Shown here: positions 1-6,770 of the stretch, one piece after another
Numbering within the stretch: position 1 is the stretch's first letter
Layout of the letters: each line of letters begins with the position of its first letter
Assembly: GCA_003153655.1 (NCBI GenBank)
Contig: PMAK01000074.1
Span: 17,185 to 25,140 of the forward strand
Length of the DNA: 7,956 nucleotides
DNA from: Phycisphaerales bacterium
Lineage (GTDB): Bacteria > Planctomycetota > Phycisphaerae > Tepidisphaerales > Tepidisphaeraceae
Direction of reading: 5' to 3'
Made by a program: the position numbers and the translations under genes
The notes under the pieces: model-generated
Database searches by the model: none
The model's input: the letters and a program-made list of their open reading frames with translations, nothing else
What the model was told of the DNA's origin: nothing

Positions 1-6
1 TTAGCG

Positions 7-23
7 GGCGACCGCAGGTCGCC
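7..23. repeat. Perfect palindrome with 7-bp arms
   Basis: The arms GGCGACC and GGTCGCC are exact reverse complements around a GCA loop. There is no T-tract after it, so it is not a convincing terminator. It stands before the first copy of the AATTAACTTCTGAAATC phrase, as the 221-242 palindrome stands before the second copy. Confidence 0.75.
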
Positions 24-58
24 GGGTTTCCCCGTGCGATTTGTATCTCCCTAGGGCC

Positions 59-135
59 AATTAACTTCTGAAATCCAAAATCTCAAATCCGAATTCCCCC
101 CGCACAAGCCCACGGATGGCATCCGTGGGCTCTCT
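59..135. repeat. Composite repeat, copy 1
   Basis: This unit reads AATTAACTTCTGAAATC, then TCTCAA, a C-run, a palindrome with arms CCCACGGAT/ATCCGTGGG, and CTCTCT. The same order occurs at 246-312 with scattered substitutions and small indels, so the two are diverged direct copies about 187 bp apart. No coding potential is apparent. Confidence 0.75.
108..130. repeat. Perfect palindrome, arms GCCCACGGAT/ATCCGTGGGC
   Basis: The two 10-bp arms are exact reverse complements around a 3-base loop (GGC). A near-identical palindrome with AGC as loop lies at 286-306, and a single right-hand arm lies at 346-354. The recurrence marks a repeat family and argues against a one-off terminator. Confidence 0.8.
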
Positions 136-220
136 GCGATCTACTCCAAGGAGCGATCCAACAAATTGCCATATACCGAGACCTGCACACTTCGCGGGGG
201 AGAGATTCCTTAAGTCAAAG

Positions 221-242
221 CCCAGGGAGCTCGCTCCCTGGG
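221..242. repeat. Perfect palindrome, arms CCCAGGGAGC/GCTCCCTGGG
   Basis: The 10-bp arms are exact reverse complements around a 2-base loop (TC). No T-tract follows. It directly precedes the second composite repeat at 246-312 and differs in sequence from the palindrome that precedes the first copy, so this position in the module seems to carry different palindromes. Confidence 0.8.
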
Positions 243-245
243 GTG

Positions 246-312
246 AATTAACTTCTGAAATCTCAACTATGAAACTCCCCCCAAGCCCACGGATAGCATC
301 CGTGGGTTCTCT
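246..312. repeat. Composite repeat, copy 2
   Basis: This is a diverged direct copy of 59-135. It begins with the identical 17-base phrase AATTAACTTCTGAAATC, continues TCTCAA and a C-run, and ends in the CCCACGGAT/ATCCGTGGG palindrome followed by TTCTCT. Confidence 0.75.
286..306. repeat. Perfect palindrome, arms CCCACGGAT/ATCCGTGGG
   Basis: Nine-base arms are exact reverse complements around an AGC loop. It is the second occurrence of the palindrome seen at 108-130, differing by one loop base (and by the base just outside the arms). Together with the 17 bases starting at 298 it also forms part of a direct repeat recurring at 346. Confidence 0.8.
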
Positions 313-345
313 TCCGTATTGAGGGGTCGTGAGCACCGTCGAACT

Positions 346-362
346 ATCCGTGGGTTCTCTTC
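346..362. repeat. 17-bp direct repeat of 298-314 (half palindrome)
   Basis: The sequence ATCCGTGGGTTCTCTTC is identical at 298-314 and 346-362. The second copy lacks the left arm, so it cannot form the hairpin. It ends just upstream of the putative hsdM promoter and looks like a truncated repeat copy or the product of a local duplication. Confidence 0.75.
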
Positions 363-364
363 AA

Positions 365-394
365 TTGGCATTGAAGGCCGATTCCTTGTACAAA
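365..394 (+). promoter_or_regulatory. Possible sigma70-type promoter of the hsd operon
   Basis: TTGGCA at 365-370 is followed after 18 bp by TACAAA at 389-394, giving a leader of roughly 60 nt before the hsdM ATG. The match is moderate and was made by eye. Its position between the repeat block and hsdM supports it. Confidence 0.4.
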
Positions 395-461
395 ATCACT
401 ACACTCATGGAAAACTCATCGAATATTCGCCCTCTGCGCCACATCCCCCGCGACAATAAAT

Positions 462-1913
462 ATGTTTGAACAAGCCTTCAAGAACATCGACGACGTTCTC
501 CGGCAGGAAGCCGGCTGTACCACCGAACTCGATTACACCGAACAAACATCCTGGCTCCTCTTCCTCAAATACCTCGACGGCCTCGAGCAAGACAAAGCCA
601 CCGAAGCGGAACTCCAACGCAAGAAATACACTCACATCCTCGACAATCCCTACCGCTGGAACACCTGGGCCGCGCCGAAAGCCAAGGACGGCAAAATCGA
701 TCACAACATCGCCCTTGTCGGCGACGACCTCCGCGACTTCGTCAACCAAAAACTTTTCCCTTACCTACACGGTTTCACCGCCAAAGCCACCGGCCCTAAC
801 ACCATCGAATACAAGATCGGCCAGATTTTCGGCGAGATCAAAAACAAGATCACCAGCGGCTACAACCTCCGCGAAATCATCGACCACATCGACGCCCTCC
901 GTTTCCGCTCCCAAACCGAAAAACACGAACTATCTCACCTCTACGAAGCCAAGATCAAGAACATGGGCAACGCCGGCCGCAACGGCGGCGAGTATTACAC
1001 GCCACGCCCGCTCATCCGCGCAATCGTCCAGGTCGTCAAGCCGAAAATCGGCGAGACGATTTATGACGGCGCGGTAGGCTCCGCCGGCTTTCTTTGCGAG
1101 TCGTTCGATTTTCTGTCCAAAGGCAATCTCACCACCAAAGACCTGACGACGCTCCAGACCCGCACTTTCGTCGGCAAGGAAAAGAAGTCCCTGGCCTATG
1201 TGATTGCCATCATGAACATGATCCTCCACGGCATCGAAGCACCCAACATCATCCACACCAATACCCTCACCGAAAATCTCGCCGACATTCAGGAAAAGGA
1301 CCGCTTCGACATCGTGCTCGCCAATCCCCCTTTCGGCAGTGGGGAACGCAGGGAGGTCCAGCAAAACTTCCCCATCCGCACCAGCGAAACCGCCTTCCTC
1401 TTCCTTCAGCACTTCATCAAGATGCTCAAGGCCGGCGGACGCGGCGGCGTGGTCATCAAGAACACCTTTCTTTCCAACTCTGACAACGCGTCCGTAAGCC
1501 TGCGAAAACTGCTGCTCGAAAGCTGCAATCTCCATTCCGTGCTCGACTGTCCCGGTGGCACCTTCCAGGGCGCGGGTGTGAAAACCGTCGTGCTGTTCTT
1601 TGAGAAAGGGGCACCGACGCGCAAAATCTGGTTCTACCAACTCGACCCCGGCCGTAACCTCGGCAAGACCAACCCACTCAACGATAACGACCTTAAGGAA
1701 TTCGTCACGCTGCAAAAAACCTTCGCCGACTCACCTAAATCCTGGAGCGTCGACGCCAAGACCATAGACCCGACGACGTTCGACCTCTCCGTGAAGAATC
1801 CGAATGGCGGCGACGAAGTAACACACCGCAGCCCCGAGGAAATCATAGACCAAATCGCGTCGCTGGACGCCGAGAGCGCGAAAGTGCTGCAAACCATCCG
1901 AGGGCTGCTTTGA
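462..1913 (+). CDS. hsdM: Type I restriction-modification methyltransferase subunit HsdM
   Basis: This 483-residue protein is the modification subunit. With HsdS it forms the M2S1 complex that transfers a methyl group from S-adenosylmethionine to N6 of adenine in the target, and it is also part of the R2M2S1 restriction complex. Residues 1 to about 140 form the helical HsdM N-terminal domain (MFEQAFKNIDDVLRQEAGCT start, then a WLLFLKYLDGLE helix). The catalytic domain follows: GEYYTPRPLI at 176-185 (motif X region), the SAM-binding motif I as DGAVGSAGFL at 202-211, and the catalytic NPPF at 288-291. Length matches EcoAI-like HsdM. The ATG is chosen because the N-terminus begins exactly as family members do, although no Shine-Dalgarno sequence is evident (CGACAATAAAT precedes it). 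It overlaps hsdS by 4 bp, implying coupled translation. Motif I has A for the usual second G of GTGG, which I believe is common in this subfamily. Confidence 0.96.
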   Translation: MFEQAFKNIDDVLRQEAGCTTELDYTEQTSWLLFLKYLDGLEQDKATEAELQRKKYTHILDNPYRWNTWAAPKAKDGKIDHNIALVGDDLRDFVNQKLFPYLHGFTAKATGPNTIEYKIGQIFGEIKNKITSGYNLREIIDHIDALRFRSQTEKHELSHLYEAKIKNMGNAGRNGGEYYTPRPLIRAIVQVVKPKIGETIYDGAVGSAGFLCESFDFLSKGNLTTKDLTTLQTRTFVGKEKKSLAYVIAIMNMILHGIEAPNIIHTNTLTENLADIQEKDRFDIVLANPPFGSGERREVQQNFPIRTSETAFLFLQHFIKMLKAGGRGGVVIKNTFLSNSDNASVSLRKLLLESCNLHSVLDCPGGTFQGAGVKTVVLFFEKGAPTRKIWFYQLDPGRNLGKTNPLNDNDLKEFVTLQKTFADSPKSWSVDAKTIDPTTFDLSVKNPNGGDEVTHRSPEEIIDQIASLDAESAKVLQTIRGLL

Positions 1914-3769
1914 AAGCGGGATGGACGATCAAATCACTTGGCGAAATTGCCGAAATCAGCGCGGGAAACTCGGCACCGCAAGCCGAGCATTTGTTTAATG
2001 GCGGAACTCATCCTTTTTTCAGAACGTCTGATGTGGGCCGAGTCCGATTTGGTGGCGTTCACGAGTCAACCGACTATTTGAACGATCAGGGAATCCGGGG
2101 GTTGCGTCAATTTCCAAAAGGGACAATCCTATTCCCGAAAAGCGGAGCATCGACATTCCTGAATCATCGCGTAATGCTTGGAGTCGACGGATTTGTATCG
2201 AGTCACCTTGCGACCATTGTCGGAGACAAGGCCGAGGTTGACCAGAAGTTTCTTCTATACTTCCTGGCGACTATCTCCGCGCAGGACATGATCCAAGATC
2301 ACGCATATCCGTCATTAAATCTGCCCAACATCGCAAGAATTAGAGTTCCGGTCCCGTCGCTTGTAGAACAGCGGCGGATCGCCGGTACACTCGACGAAGC
2401 GTTTGATGGCATCGCCACCGCCAAAGCCAACGCCGAGAAGAACCTCCAAAACGCCCGGGCTCTATTTGAAAGTCATTTACAAGCCGTCTTCACCCAACGC
2501 GGCAAAAGTTGGGTCATGAAAAGGCTGGAAGAAGTAACGGAGGCCAACTGCTCACTTTCTTACGGCGTCGTCCAGCCTGGTGATGAATACCTCGACGGTA
2601 TGCCCGTAGTCCGTCCAACAGATTTGACTACGAAGGTAGTTCATCTTAGTGGACTGAAGCGAATCGATCCCAAGCTGGCGGCAGCCTATAAAAGAACCGA
2701 CCTACATGGAGGCGAACTGCTACTTTGTGTTCGAGGTAACACCGGAGTTGTGTCGATTGCGTCGCCTGAACTTGTCGGCGCAAACGTCACGAGAGGAATT
2801 GTCCCCATCCGCTTTGACCAATCGCTCCTCACGCCGGAATTTGGTTTCTACGTCATCAGTTCTGGACCACTTCAAAGCCAGATCCGTGAGAAAACTTACG
2901 GCGCAGCACTGATGCAGATCAACATCCGGGATTTGAGGAATATCACGCTCTTATTCCCGGACTTGAACGAACAAAAACTAATCACGGCCAAGCTTGACGA
3001 ACTCAACCAGAAAACCCAACGCCTCGCGAGGCTCTATGAGCGAAAGATCGCCGCGCTGGACGAGCTGAAGACGTCGCTGCTACATCAAGCGTTCAGCGGC
3101 CAACTAACTACTGGCAAATCTATTCAGACTGTTTCAGTTGCCATTCCCTTTCCCGCGACACTTCCTAAAATCACCACCACGGATTTGCACGCTGGAATTC
3201 TCGCGATGGCATATCAACTACACGAAGATAACAACAAGCAGGAGAGCTTTACTCACGTCAAGGCTGAGAAAATTGCTCAAATGGTGGAATCGCGGCTCGG
3301 AATCGATCTGGGGCGTAATCCAGTGAAGGACGCCGCCGGTCCTAACGATTTCAACCACCTAAAGAAAGTGGAACATCGTGCGAAGATGGCAAATTTCTTC
3401 GACTTCAAGCAGGTCGCGGGCGGTGCATACCGGGTGCAGAAACTTCGCGCCTTCAAACGACTCGTCGATAAGACCTACACTGCCCTCGGCGATCGCCGCG
3501 CGGATGTCGAGCGCCTATTGCAATGGATGCTAAAGATGACAGTGCAGCAGGCGGAGATCGTTGCGACGGTATATGCTGCCTGGAACAACCTCTTACTGGA
3601 TGGCAAACAACCCACCGCTGAGCAAATCGTTTTCGAATCTCGCGAAAATTGGCATCCGGACAAGCGGAAGATTGAACGTGAGAAATTCTTCACAGCAGTG
3701 CAATGGATGAGAGACCAAGGCGTTGTTCCGGAAGGAAAAGGAAAGCGGGTCGCAGAAAAGGGGAAGTGA
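1910..3769 (+). CDS. hsdS: Type I restriction specificity subunit HsdS with long C-terminal extension
   Basis: HsdS selects the bipartite DNA target for both methylation and restriction. The 619-residue product has two half-repeats: TRD1 at about 1-150, a first conserved helical spacer at about 151-195 (LVEQRRIAGTLDEAF onward), TRD2 at about 200-350 and a second spacer at about 351-398 (LNEQKLITAKLDELN to LLHQAFSGQLT). These are the usual HsdS parts, normally totalling 400-450 residues. From about residue 405 an extra stretch of about 210 residues follows, containing FTHVKAEKIAQMVE, DAAGPNDFNHLKKVEHRAKM, ATVYAAWNNLLLDGK and a basic end, EGKGKRVAEKGK. Its function is not recognised. The start is TTG within the TTGA overlap with the hsdM stop, with GAGGG at 1900-1904 as ribosome binding site. 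No frameshift or stop interrupts the gene. The two TRDs differ from each other, so the predicted target is asymmetric. Confidence 0.93.
   Translation: MKAGWTIKSLGEIAEISAGNSAPQAEHLFNGGTHPFFRTSDVGRVRFGGVHESTDYLNDQGIRGLRQFPKGTILFPKSGASTFLNHRVMLGVDGFVSSHLATIVGDKAEVDQKFLLYFLATISAQDMIQDHAYPSLNLPNIARIRVPVPSLVEQRRIAGTLDEAFDGIATAKANAEKNLQNARALFESHLQAVFTQRGKSWVMKRLEEVTEANCSLSYGVVQPGDEYLDGMPVVRPTDLTTKVVHLSGLKRIDPKLAAAYKRTDLHGGELLLCVRGNTGVVSIASPELVGANVTRGIVPIRFDQSLLTPEFGFYVISSGPLQSQIREKTYGAALMQINIRDLRNITLLFPDLNEQKLITAKLDELNQKTQRLARLYERKIAALDELKTSLLHQAFSGQLTTGKSIQTVSVAIPFPATLPKITTTDLHAGILAMAYQLHEDNNKQESFTHVKAEKIAQMVESRLGIDLGRNPVKDAAGPNDFNHLKKVEHRAKMANFFDFKQVAGGAYRVQKLRAFKRLVDKTYTALGDRRADVERLLQWMLKMTVQQAEIVATVYAAWNNLLLDGKQPTAEQIVFESRENWHPDKRKIEREKFFTAVQWMRDQGVVPEGKGKRVAEKGK
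3122..3766 (+). other. HsdS C-terminal extension (residues about 405-619)
   Basis: This part of HsdS lies beyond the second conserved spacer, where canonical specificity subunits end. It is mostly predicted helical by composition. It has a conserved-looking block around residues 424-500 (LHAGILAMAYQLHED, GIDLGRNPVKDAAGPNDF, VEHRAKM) and a second around 535-605 (TVQQAEIVATVYAAWNNLL, NWHPDKRKIEREKFF, QWMRDQGVVPEGKGK). The charged C-terminus and helix-rich pattern could suit DNA or protein binding, but that is inference. I recall similar sequence at the ends of other HsdS proteins without a known role. Confidence 0.7.
3758..3763 (+). promoter_or_regulatory. Ribosome binding site of hsdR deciding the GTG start
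   Basis: AAGGGG-type purine-rich sequence at about 3758-3763 lies 7 nt before GTG at 3771. This supports the GTG over the in-frame ATG at 3723, which sits inside hsdS and would add 16 charged residues absent from the family. Confidence 0.7.
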
Positions 3770-3770
3770 C

Positions 3771-6104
3771 GTGAACGAAGCCGAAACCCGAGCCGAGCAC
3801 ATCGACCCCGCCCTCAAAGCTGCCGGCTGGGGCATCATCGACCAAAGTAGTATCCGCCGGGAGTATGTCATCACCCTCGGCCGGATCGAAGGCCTCGGAC
3901 ACCGCGGCAAGCCATCGATCGCTGATTACGTCCTCGTCTATCGCAACACGAAACTCGCCGTCATCGAGGCCAAGCCATGGGACACGCCTTTCACCGAAGG
4001 TGTCCAGCAGGCCAAAGACTATGCCCATAAGCTTGCCATCCGCTTCACCTATGCCGCCAACGGCCAGGGGATTTATCGCATCGATATGAAAGAGGGCGCG
4101 GAAGGCAATGTCGCCAGTTTCCCGACCCCCGACGAACTATGGAACCTTACGCATGTCGAGCCAAATGCCTGGCGCGACCGTTTCGCCGCCGTATCATTTC
4201 CCGATAAAAGCGGAAGCTGGACGATTCGTTTTTATCAGGAGATCGCCGTCAACCGCGCGCTGGAGGCAATCGCCGCCGGCAAGGATCGCCTCCTGCTTAC
4301 CCTGGCCACGGGAACCGGCAAGACTTCAATCGCTTTTCAAGTTGCCTGGAAGCTCTTTAACGCCCGCTGGAATCTAGCCGAACGGAATCGCGCCGGTGAA
4401 CCATCGCGCCGCCCGCGCATATTGTTTCTGGCTGATCGAAATACCCTCGCAACCCAGGCATATAACGACTTCACTTCATTCGCCGCGTTCACGGAGGACG
4501 CACTCGTCCGAGTCAACCCGGAAGACATCCGCAAAAAAGGCAAAGTCCCCAAAAACGCCAGCCTCTTTTTCACGATCTTCCAGACCTTTATGAGCGGTCC
4601 ACCAAAGGACGGCAACCCTTCTCCCTATTTCGGCCAATATCCGCCGGACTTTTTCGACTTCATCGTCATCGATGAATGTCATCGCGGCGGCGCCAACGAC
4701 GAGAGCACCTGGCGCGCCATCCTCGACTATTTCGCTCCCGCCGTTCAACTCGGACTCACCGCCACTCCAAAACGCCGCGACAATATCGACACCTATAACT
4801 ATTTCGGCGACCCCTTGTATGTCTACTCCCTGAAAGACGGCATTAACGACGGGTTCCTGACACCATTCAAGGTCAAGCAAATCTCAACGACCCTAGATGA
4901 ATACGTCTACACTTCCGATGACAAACTGATTGAGGGAGACGTGCAAACCGGGCGGCTCTATACGGAGGAAGATTTCAACAAGATCATCGAGATCATGGAA
5001 CGCGAACGATATCGCGTGAATCTGTTCATGCGAATGATCCACCAGCGCGAGAAGACGCTTGTATTCTGCGCCAGCCAACTCCATGCACTGGCCGTGCGCG
5101 ATCTCATCAACCAGGTAAAGACCAGCAAAGACCCCAACTACTGCGTACGAGTGACCGCCGACGAGGGCGGCCTTGGCGACCAGTACCTCCGCGATTTTCA
5201 GGACAACGAAAAGACGATTCCGACAATCCTGACCACCTCGCAAAAACTCTCAACCGGCGTGGATGCACGAAACATCCGTAATATCGTCCTCATGCGACCG
5301 ATCAACACGATCATCGAATTTAAACAAATCATCGGACGCGGGACGCGGCTATATGACGGGAAGGATTACTTCACCATCTACGATTTTGTAAAAGCGCATC
5401 ACCACTTCAGCGATCCGGAGTGGGACGGCGAGCCAATCGACAATACTGTGGATGATACCAGCCGAGTTGATGAGCCTCAGCCAATTGATCCGGAGCCTTT
5501 GCCCGAGCCACCGTCCCCGCGCCCGAAAAAAGTGCGCATCACGCTTGCTGGCGGCAAGGAACGAACCATTCAGCACATGATTTCAACAACCTTCTGGCAC
5601 CCTGACGGCACCCCAATGTCTGCCGCGCAATTTCTACAAGCATTGTTTGGAGCGATTCCGGAATTCTTCAAAGATGAGACAGAGCTTCGCGCCGTCTGGA
5701 GCGCTCCCGACACGCGCAAGAAATTACTCGCGGGACTTGCTGACAAAGGCTTCGGCAGAGATCAATTGGCCGAAATGCAGAAGATCATTGACGCCGAAAA
5801 GAGCGATATTTTCGACGTTTTAGCCTACGTCGCGTTCGCACTTCCGCCAGTGAGCCGTGAGGACAGATCAGATCGGGCAAAGAAAGCGATCAGCGTTCAC
5901 TTCAACACCAAGCAGCAGGCATTTCTGAACTTTGTCCTGTCTCAATATGTGCAGGTAGGCGTGGACGAACTCGAAACAGAGAAACTCGGCCCACTGCTCA
6001 AACTGAAGTACAACAATGCCATTGCCGATGCCATTGCCGACCTGGGTGAACCAGCCCAAATCGCCAATGCGTTCACTAACTTTCAGCAGTATCTTTACTA
6101 TTAA
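3771..6104 (+). CDS. hsdR: Type I restriction endonuclease subunit HsdR (EcoEI/EcoAI-like)
   Basis: HsdR is the ATP-driven DNA translocase and nuclease of the R2M2S1 complex. It cuts unmethylated DNA away from the recognition site after translocation. The 777-residue protein has, in order: the HSDR_N nuclease domain with D52 and E66-A-K68 (ADYVLVYRNTKLAVIEAK, a PD-ExK-type centre); superfamily 2 helicase domains with Walker A ATGTGKT at 179-185, DECH at 301-304, TATP at 330-333, a TTSQKLSTGVDA block at 488-499 and QIIGRGTRL at 519-527; a proline-rich linker at about 568-588; and a C-terminal helical domain resembling the EcoEI_R_C family, which contacts the methyltransferase core. All motifs look intact. 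The GTG at 3771 is preferred for its ribosome binding site and for the family-like N-terminus NEAETRAEHIDPALKAAGWG. It begins one base after the hsdS stop, so it is probably translated by reinitiation from the same mRNA. Confidence 0.95.
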   Translation: MNEAETRAEHIDPALKAAGWGIIDQSSIRREYVITLGRIEGLGHRGKPSIADYVLVYRNTKLAVIEAKPWDTPFTEGVQQAKDYAHKLAIRFTYAANGQGIYRIDMKEGAEGNVASFPTPDELWNLTHVEPNAWRDRFAAVSFPDKSGSWTIRFYQEIAVNRALEAIAAGKDRLLLTLATGTGKTSIAFQVAWKLFNARWNLAERNRAGEPSRRPRILFLADRNTLATQAYNDFTSFAAFTEDALVRVNPEDIRKKGKVPKNASLFFTIFQTFMSGPPKDGNPSPYFGQYPPDFFDFIVIDECHRGGANDESTWRAILDYFAPAVQLGLTATPKRRDNIDTYNYFGDPLYVYSLKDGINDGFLTPFKVKQISTTLDEYVYTSDDKLIEGDVQTGRLYTEEDFNKIIEIMERERYRVNLFMRMIHQREKTLVFCASQLHALAVRDLINQVKTSKDPNYCVRVTADEGGLGDQYLRDFQDNEKTIPTILTTSQKLSTGVDARNIRNIVLMRPINTIIEFKQIIGRGTRLYDGKDYFTIYDFVKAHHHFSDPEWDGEPIDNTVDDTSRVDEPQPIDPEPLPEPPSPRPKKVRITLAGGKERTIQHMISTTFWHPDGTPMSAAQFLQALFGAIPEFFKDETELRAVWSAPDTRKKLLAGLADKGFGRDQLAEMQKIIDAEKSDIFDVLAYVAFALPPVSREDRSDRAKKAISVHFNTKQQAFLNFVLSQYVQVGVDELETEKLGPLLKLKYNNAIADAIADLGEPAQIANAFTNFQQYLYY

Positions 6105-6146
6105 GACAAACGGCTTCCTCCCGGGAAAAATCTCCAAATTTTCCCC

Positions 6147-6175
6147 TTGCAAAATCAACGCAAGTTAGGTATATG
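6147..6175 (+). promoter_or_regulatory. Promoter-like sequence after hsdR
   Basis: TTGCAA at 6147-6152 is followed after 17 bp by TATATG at 6170-6175, optimal spacing for a housekeeping promoter. A CTTGC/GCAAG inverted pair covers the -35 side. No good gene starts directly downstream, so it may drive a short RNA or, by readthrough, the 61-codon gene. Confidence 0.45.
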
Positions 6176-6331
6176 TTCGGACAGCGGAAAACCACCAACC
6201 GGCTGCTTTTGCGCACCGGACCGGAACAGTCCAAGAAAGACGAACGACAAGTGACCAATGACCCCAGATTCTCCGCAATTATCTACTGCTCAACCATCAA
6301 CTGCTCCATCCACTTGCGCAGCAACCCCTCC

Positions 6332-6379
6332 CCCCACCCCCCATATCTGGGACATTCTGGGGCACATTGGGGCTTTTTT
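6332..6379 (+). terminator. Possible Rho-independent terminator
   Basis: C-rich sequence at 6332-6343 (CCCCA then CCCCCCA) can pair with TGGGG at 6358-6362 and TGGGG at 6368-6372. This leaves a bulge at 6363-6367, and C plus six T follow at 6373-6379. It could end the hsd transcript or an RNA from the promoter at 6147. The G-rich arm is also part of a 10-bp periodic array, so the fold may be fortuitous. Confidence 0.4.
6348..6377. repeat. Three 10-bp TGGG-led units, array A
   Basis: Three consecutive 10-base units begin at 6348, 6358 and 6368, each with TGGG. The first is TGGGACATTC. A sister array occurs at 6771-6800, where the first unit is TGGGACCTTC. Fifteen of the first sixteen bases from the shared leading C match between arrays. 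Confidence 0.6.
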
Positions 6380-6469
6380 CTCCCCTCCTTCACCTGCTCT
6401 CACCTGTCACCTGCTCTACTCTCTCCCTGCCGCGAGCGTGTCGAATGGGCAAAGCGACCCCCGCGTATG

Positions 6470-6478
6470 TGGTATGAT
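6470..6478 (+). promoter_or_regulatory. Extended -10 promoter of the 61-codon gene
   Basis: TGGTATGAT gives the TG-n extension plus a TATGAT -10 hexamer at 6473-6478, about 25 bp before the ATG. No good -35 hexamer is visible at 17 bp, which is usual for extended -10 promoters. The resulting leader would be short, about 20 nt. Confidence 0.5.
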
Positions 6479-6503
6479 GTGCCTTTGAGTTAGGAAAGTA
6501 CGC

Positions 6504-6689
6504 ATGGATATTGAAGAAACTGTCAGTCGGGAGTCATATCGCGGTTTTGATGTGGTTCAACTTCGCCACGGGCGCGCCGCAGAAACGCGGTGGTATATCA
6601 CGCAAAGGGATTCTGGCATGAATCATAGCTACGGGTTCTCTGCCTCCATGGCAGATGCAAAACTCAGAATTGACGATTTGTTGAAATGA
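6504..6689 (+). CDS. Small hypothetical protein, 61 residues
   Basis: The family is not recognised. The gene has an ATG preceded by AGGAAAG at 6492-6498 with a 5-nt spacer, and an extended -10 promoter just upstream, which are stronger expression signals than those of hsdM. The protein begins MDIEETVSRESYRGFDVVQL, has a WYITQ segment near the middle and ends in a helix, SMADAKLRIDDLLK. The pattern of short strands with a YGF segment, then an A-x-A-K-x-x-I-D helix, recalls small phage-like or accessory proteins that carry a W..GF..A..AK..ID pattern. It has no signal peptide, membrane segment or cysteines. Two related 10-bp repeat arrays lie on either side of it. It lies after the restriction operon, but a role in restriction is not shown. 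Confidence 0.6.
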   Translation: MDIEETVSRESYRGFDVVQLRHGRAAETRWYITQRDSGMNHSYGFSASMADAKLRIDDLLK

Positions 6690-6735
6690 AATTCTGCCCA
6701 ACGAAAGATTTCTTGCCCAACAGCAGCGGCTGAAA

Positions 6736-6768
6736 TGCCTCCGTAAGGCAAAGCACCCCCCCCGGGGG
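6736..6768. repeat. Short hairpin and C8G5 tract after the small gene
   Basis: TGCCT and AGGCA (6736-6750) are complementary around a CCGTA loop. Six bases further on lie eight C and five G (6756-6768), of which CCCCCGGGGG is self-complementary. No T-tract follows, so termination is only possible, and the homopolymer run is likely to vary in length. Confidence 0.45.
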
Positions 6769-6770
6769 AC

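Larger units (their letters stand above)
1..461. other. Repeat-rich non-coding region upstream of hsdM
   Basis: No convincing gene is seen here. The short open frames on both strands simply read through palindromes and their flanks and have no ribosome binding site. The stretch is built from short perfect palindromes (7-23, 108-130, 221-242, 286-306), a phrase AATTAACTTCTGAAATC present twice (59-75 and 246-262), and a 17-bp direct repeat (298-314 and 346-362). Such material is typical of dispersed intergenic repeats. The last 100 bases probably hold the hsdM promoter and leader. Confidence 0.8.
6105..6503. other. Intergenic region after hsdR, no convincing gene
   Basis: A 106-codon frame starting at 6173 runs through most of this stretch, but its sequence is low-complexity (CACCTG and CCCC runs) and its ATG overlaps a promoter-like -10, so it is not called. 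The region holds a promoter-like element (6147-6175), a possible terminator (6332-6379), a three-unit 10-bp array (6348-6377), CACCTG-rich simple sequence (about 6390-6420) and the promoter of the 61-codon gene. Confidence 0.65.

Noticed and set aside
61..336. Short frames on both strands with phrases such as EPTDAIRGL
   Set aside because: They are translations of the CCCACGGAT/ATCCGTGGG palindrome, which is why the phrase repeats. No start signals are present.
1..362. The upstream repeats as a CRISPR array
   Set aside because: There are only two diverged copies, the unit is long and palindromic, no regular spacers exist, and no cas gene is present.
1065..1094. HsdM motif I reads DGAVGSAGFL instead of a GTGG-type loop, suggesting loss of methylation
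   Set aside because: The G-x-S-x-G core is retained and this form is, to my knowledge, normal in this HsdM subfamily. NPPF is intact.
930..1715. A 261-codon - strand frame inside hsdM
   Set aside because: It lies wholly antisense to HsdM catalytic motifs and shows no recognisable domain.
3723..3770. ATG at 3723 as the hsdR start
   Set aside because: It would add 16 residues overlapping hsdS and lacks a ribosome binding site, whereas GTG at 3771 has one and gives the family N-terminus.
6123..6145. GGGAAAA/TTTTCCC inverted repeat after hsdR as terminator
   Set aside because: The stem is AT-rich with a 9-base loop and has no T-tract after it. The site near 6332-6379 is a better candidate.
6173..6493. 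A 106-codon + strand frame after hsdR
   Set aside because: Its ATG is part of a promoter-like -10, there is no ribosome binding site, and the predicted sequence is low-complexity S, P, H and L from C-rich repeats.
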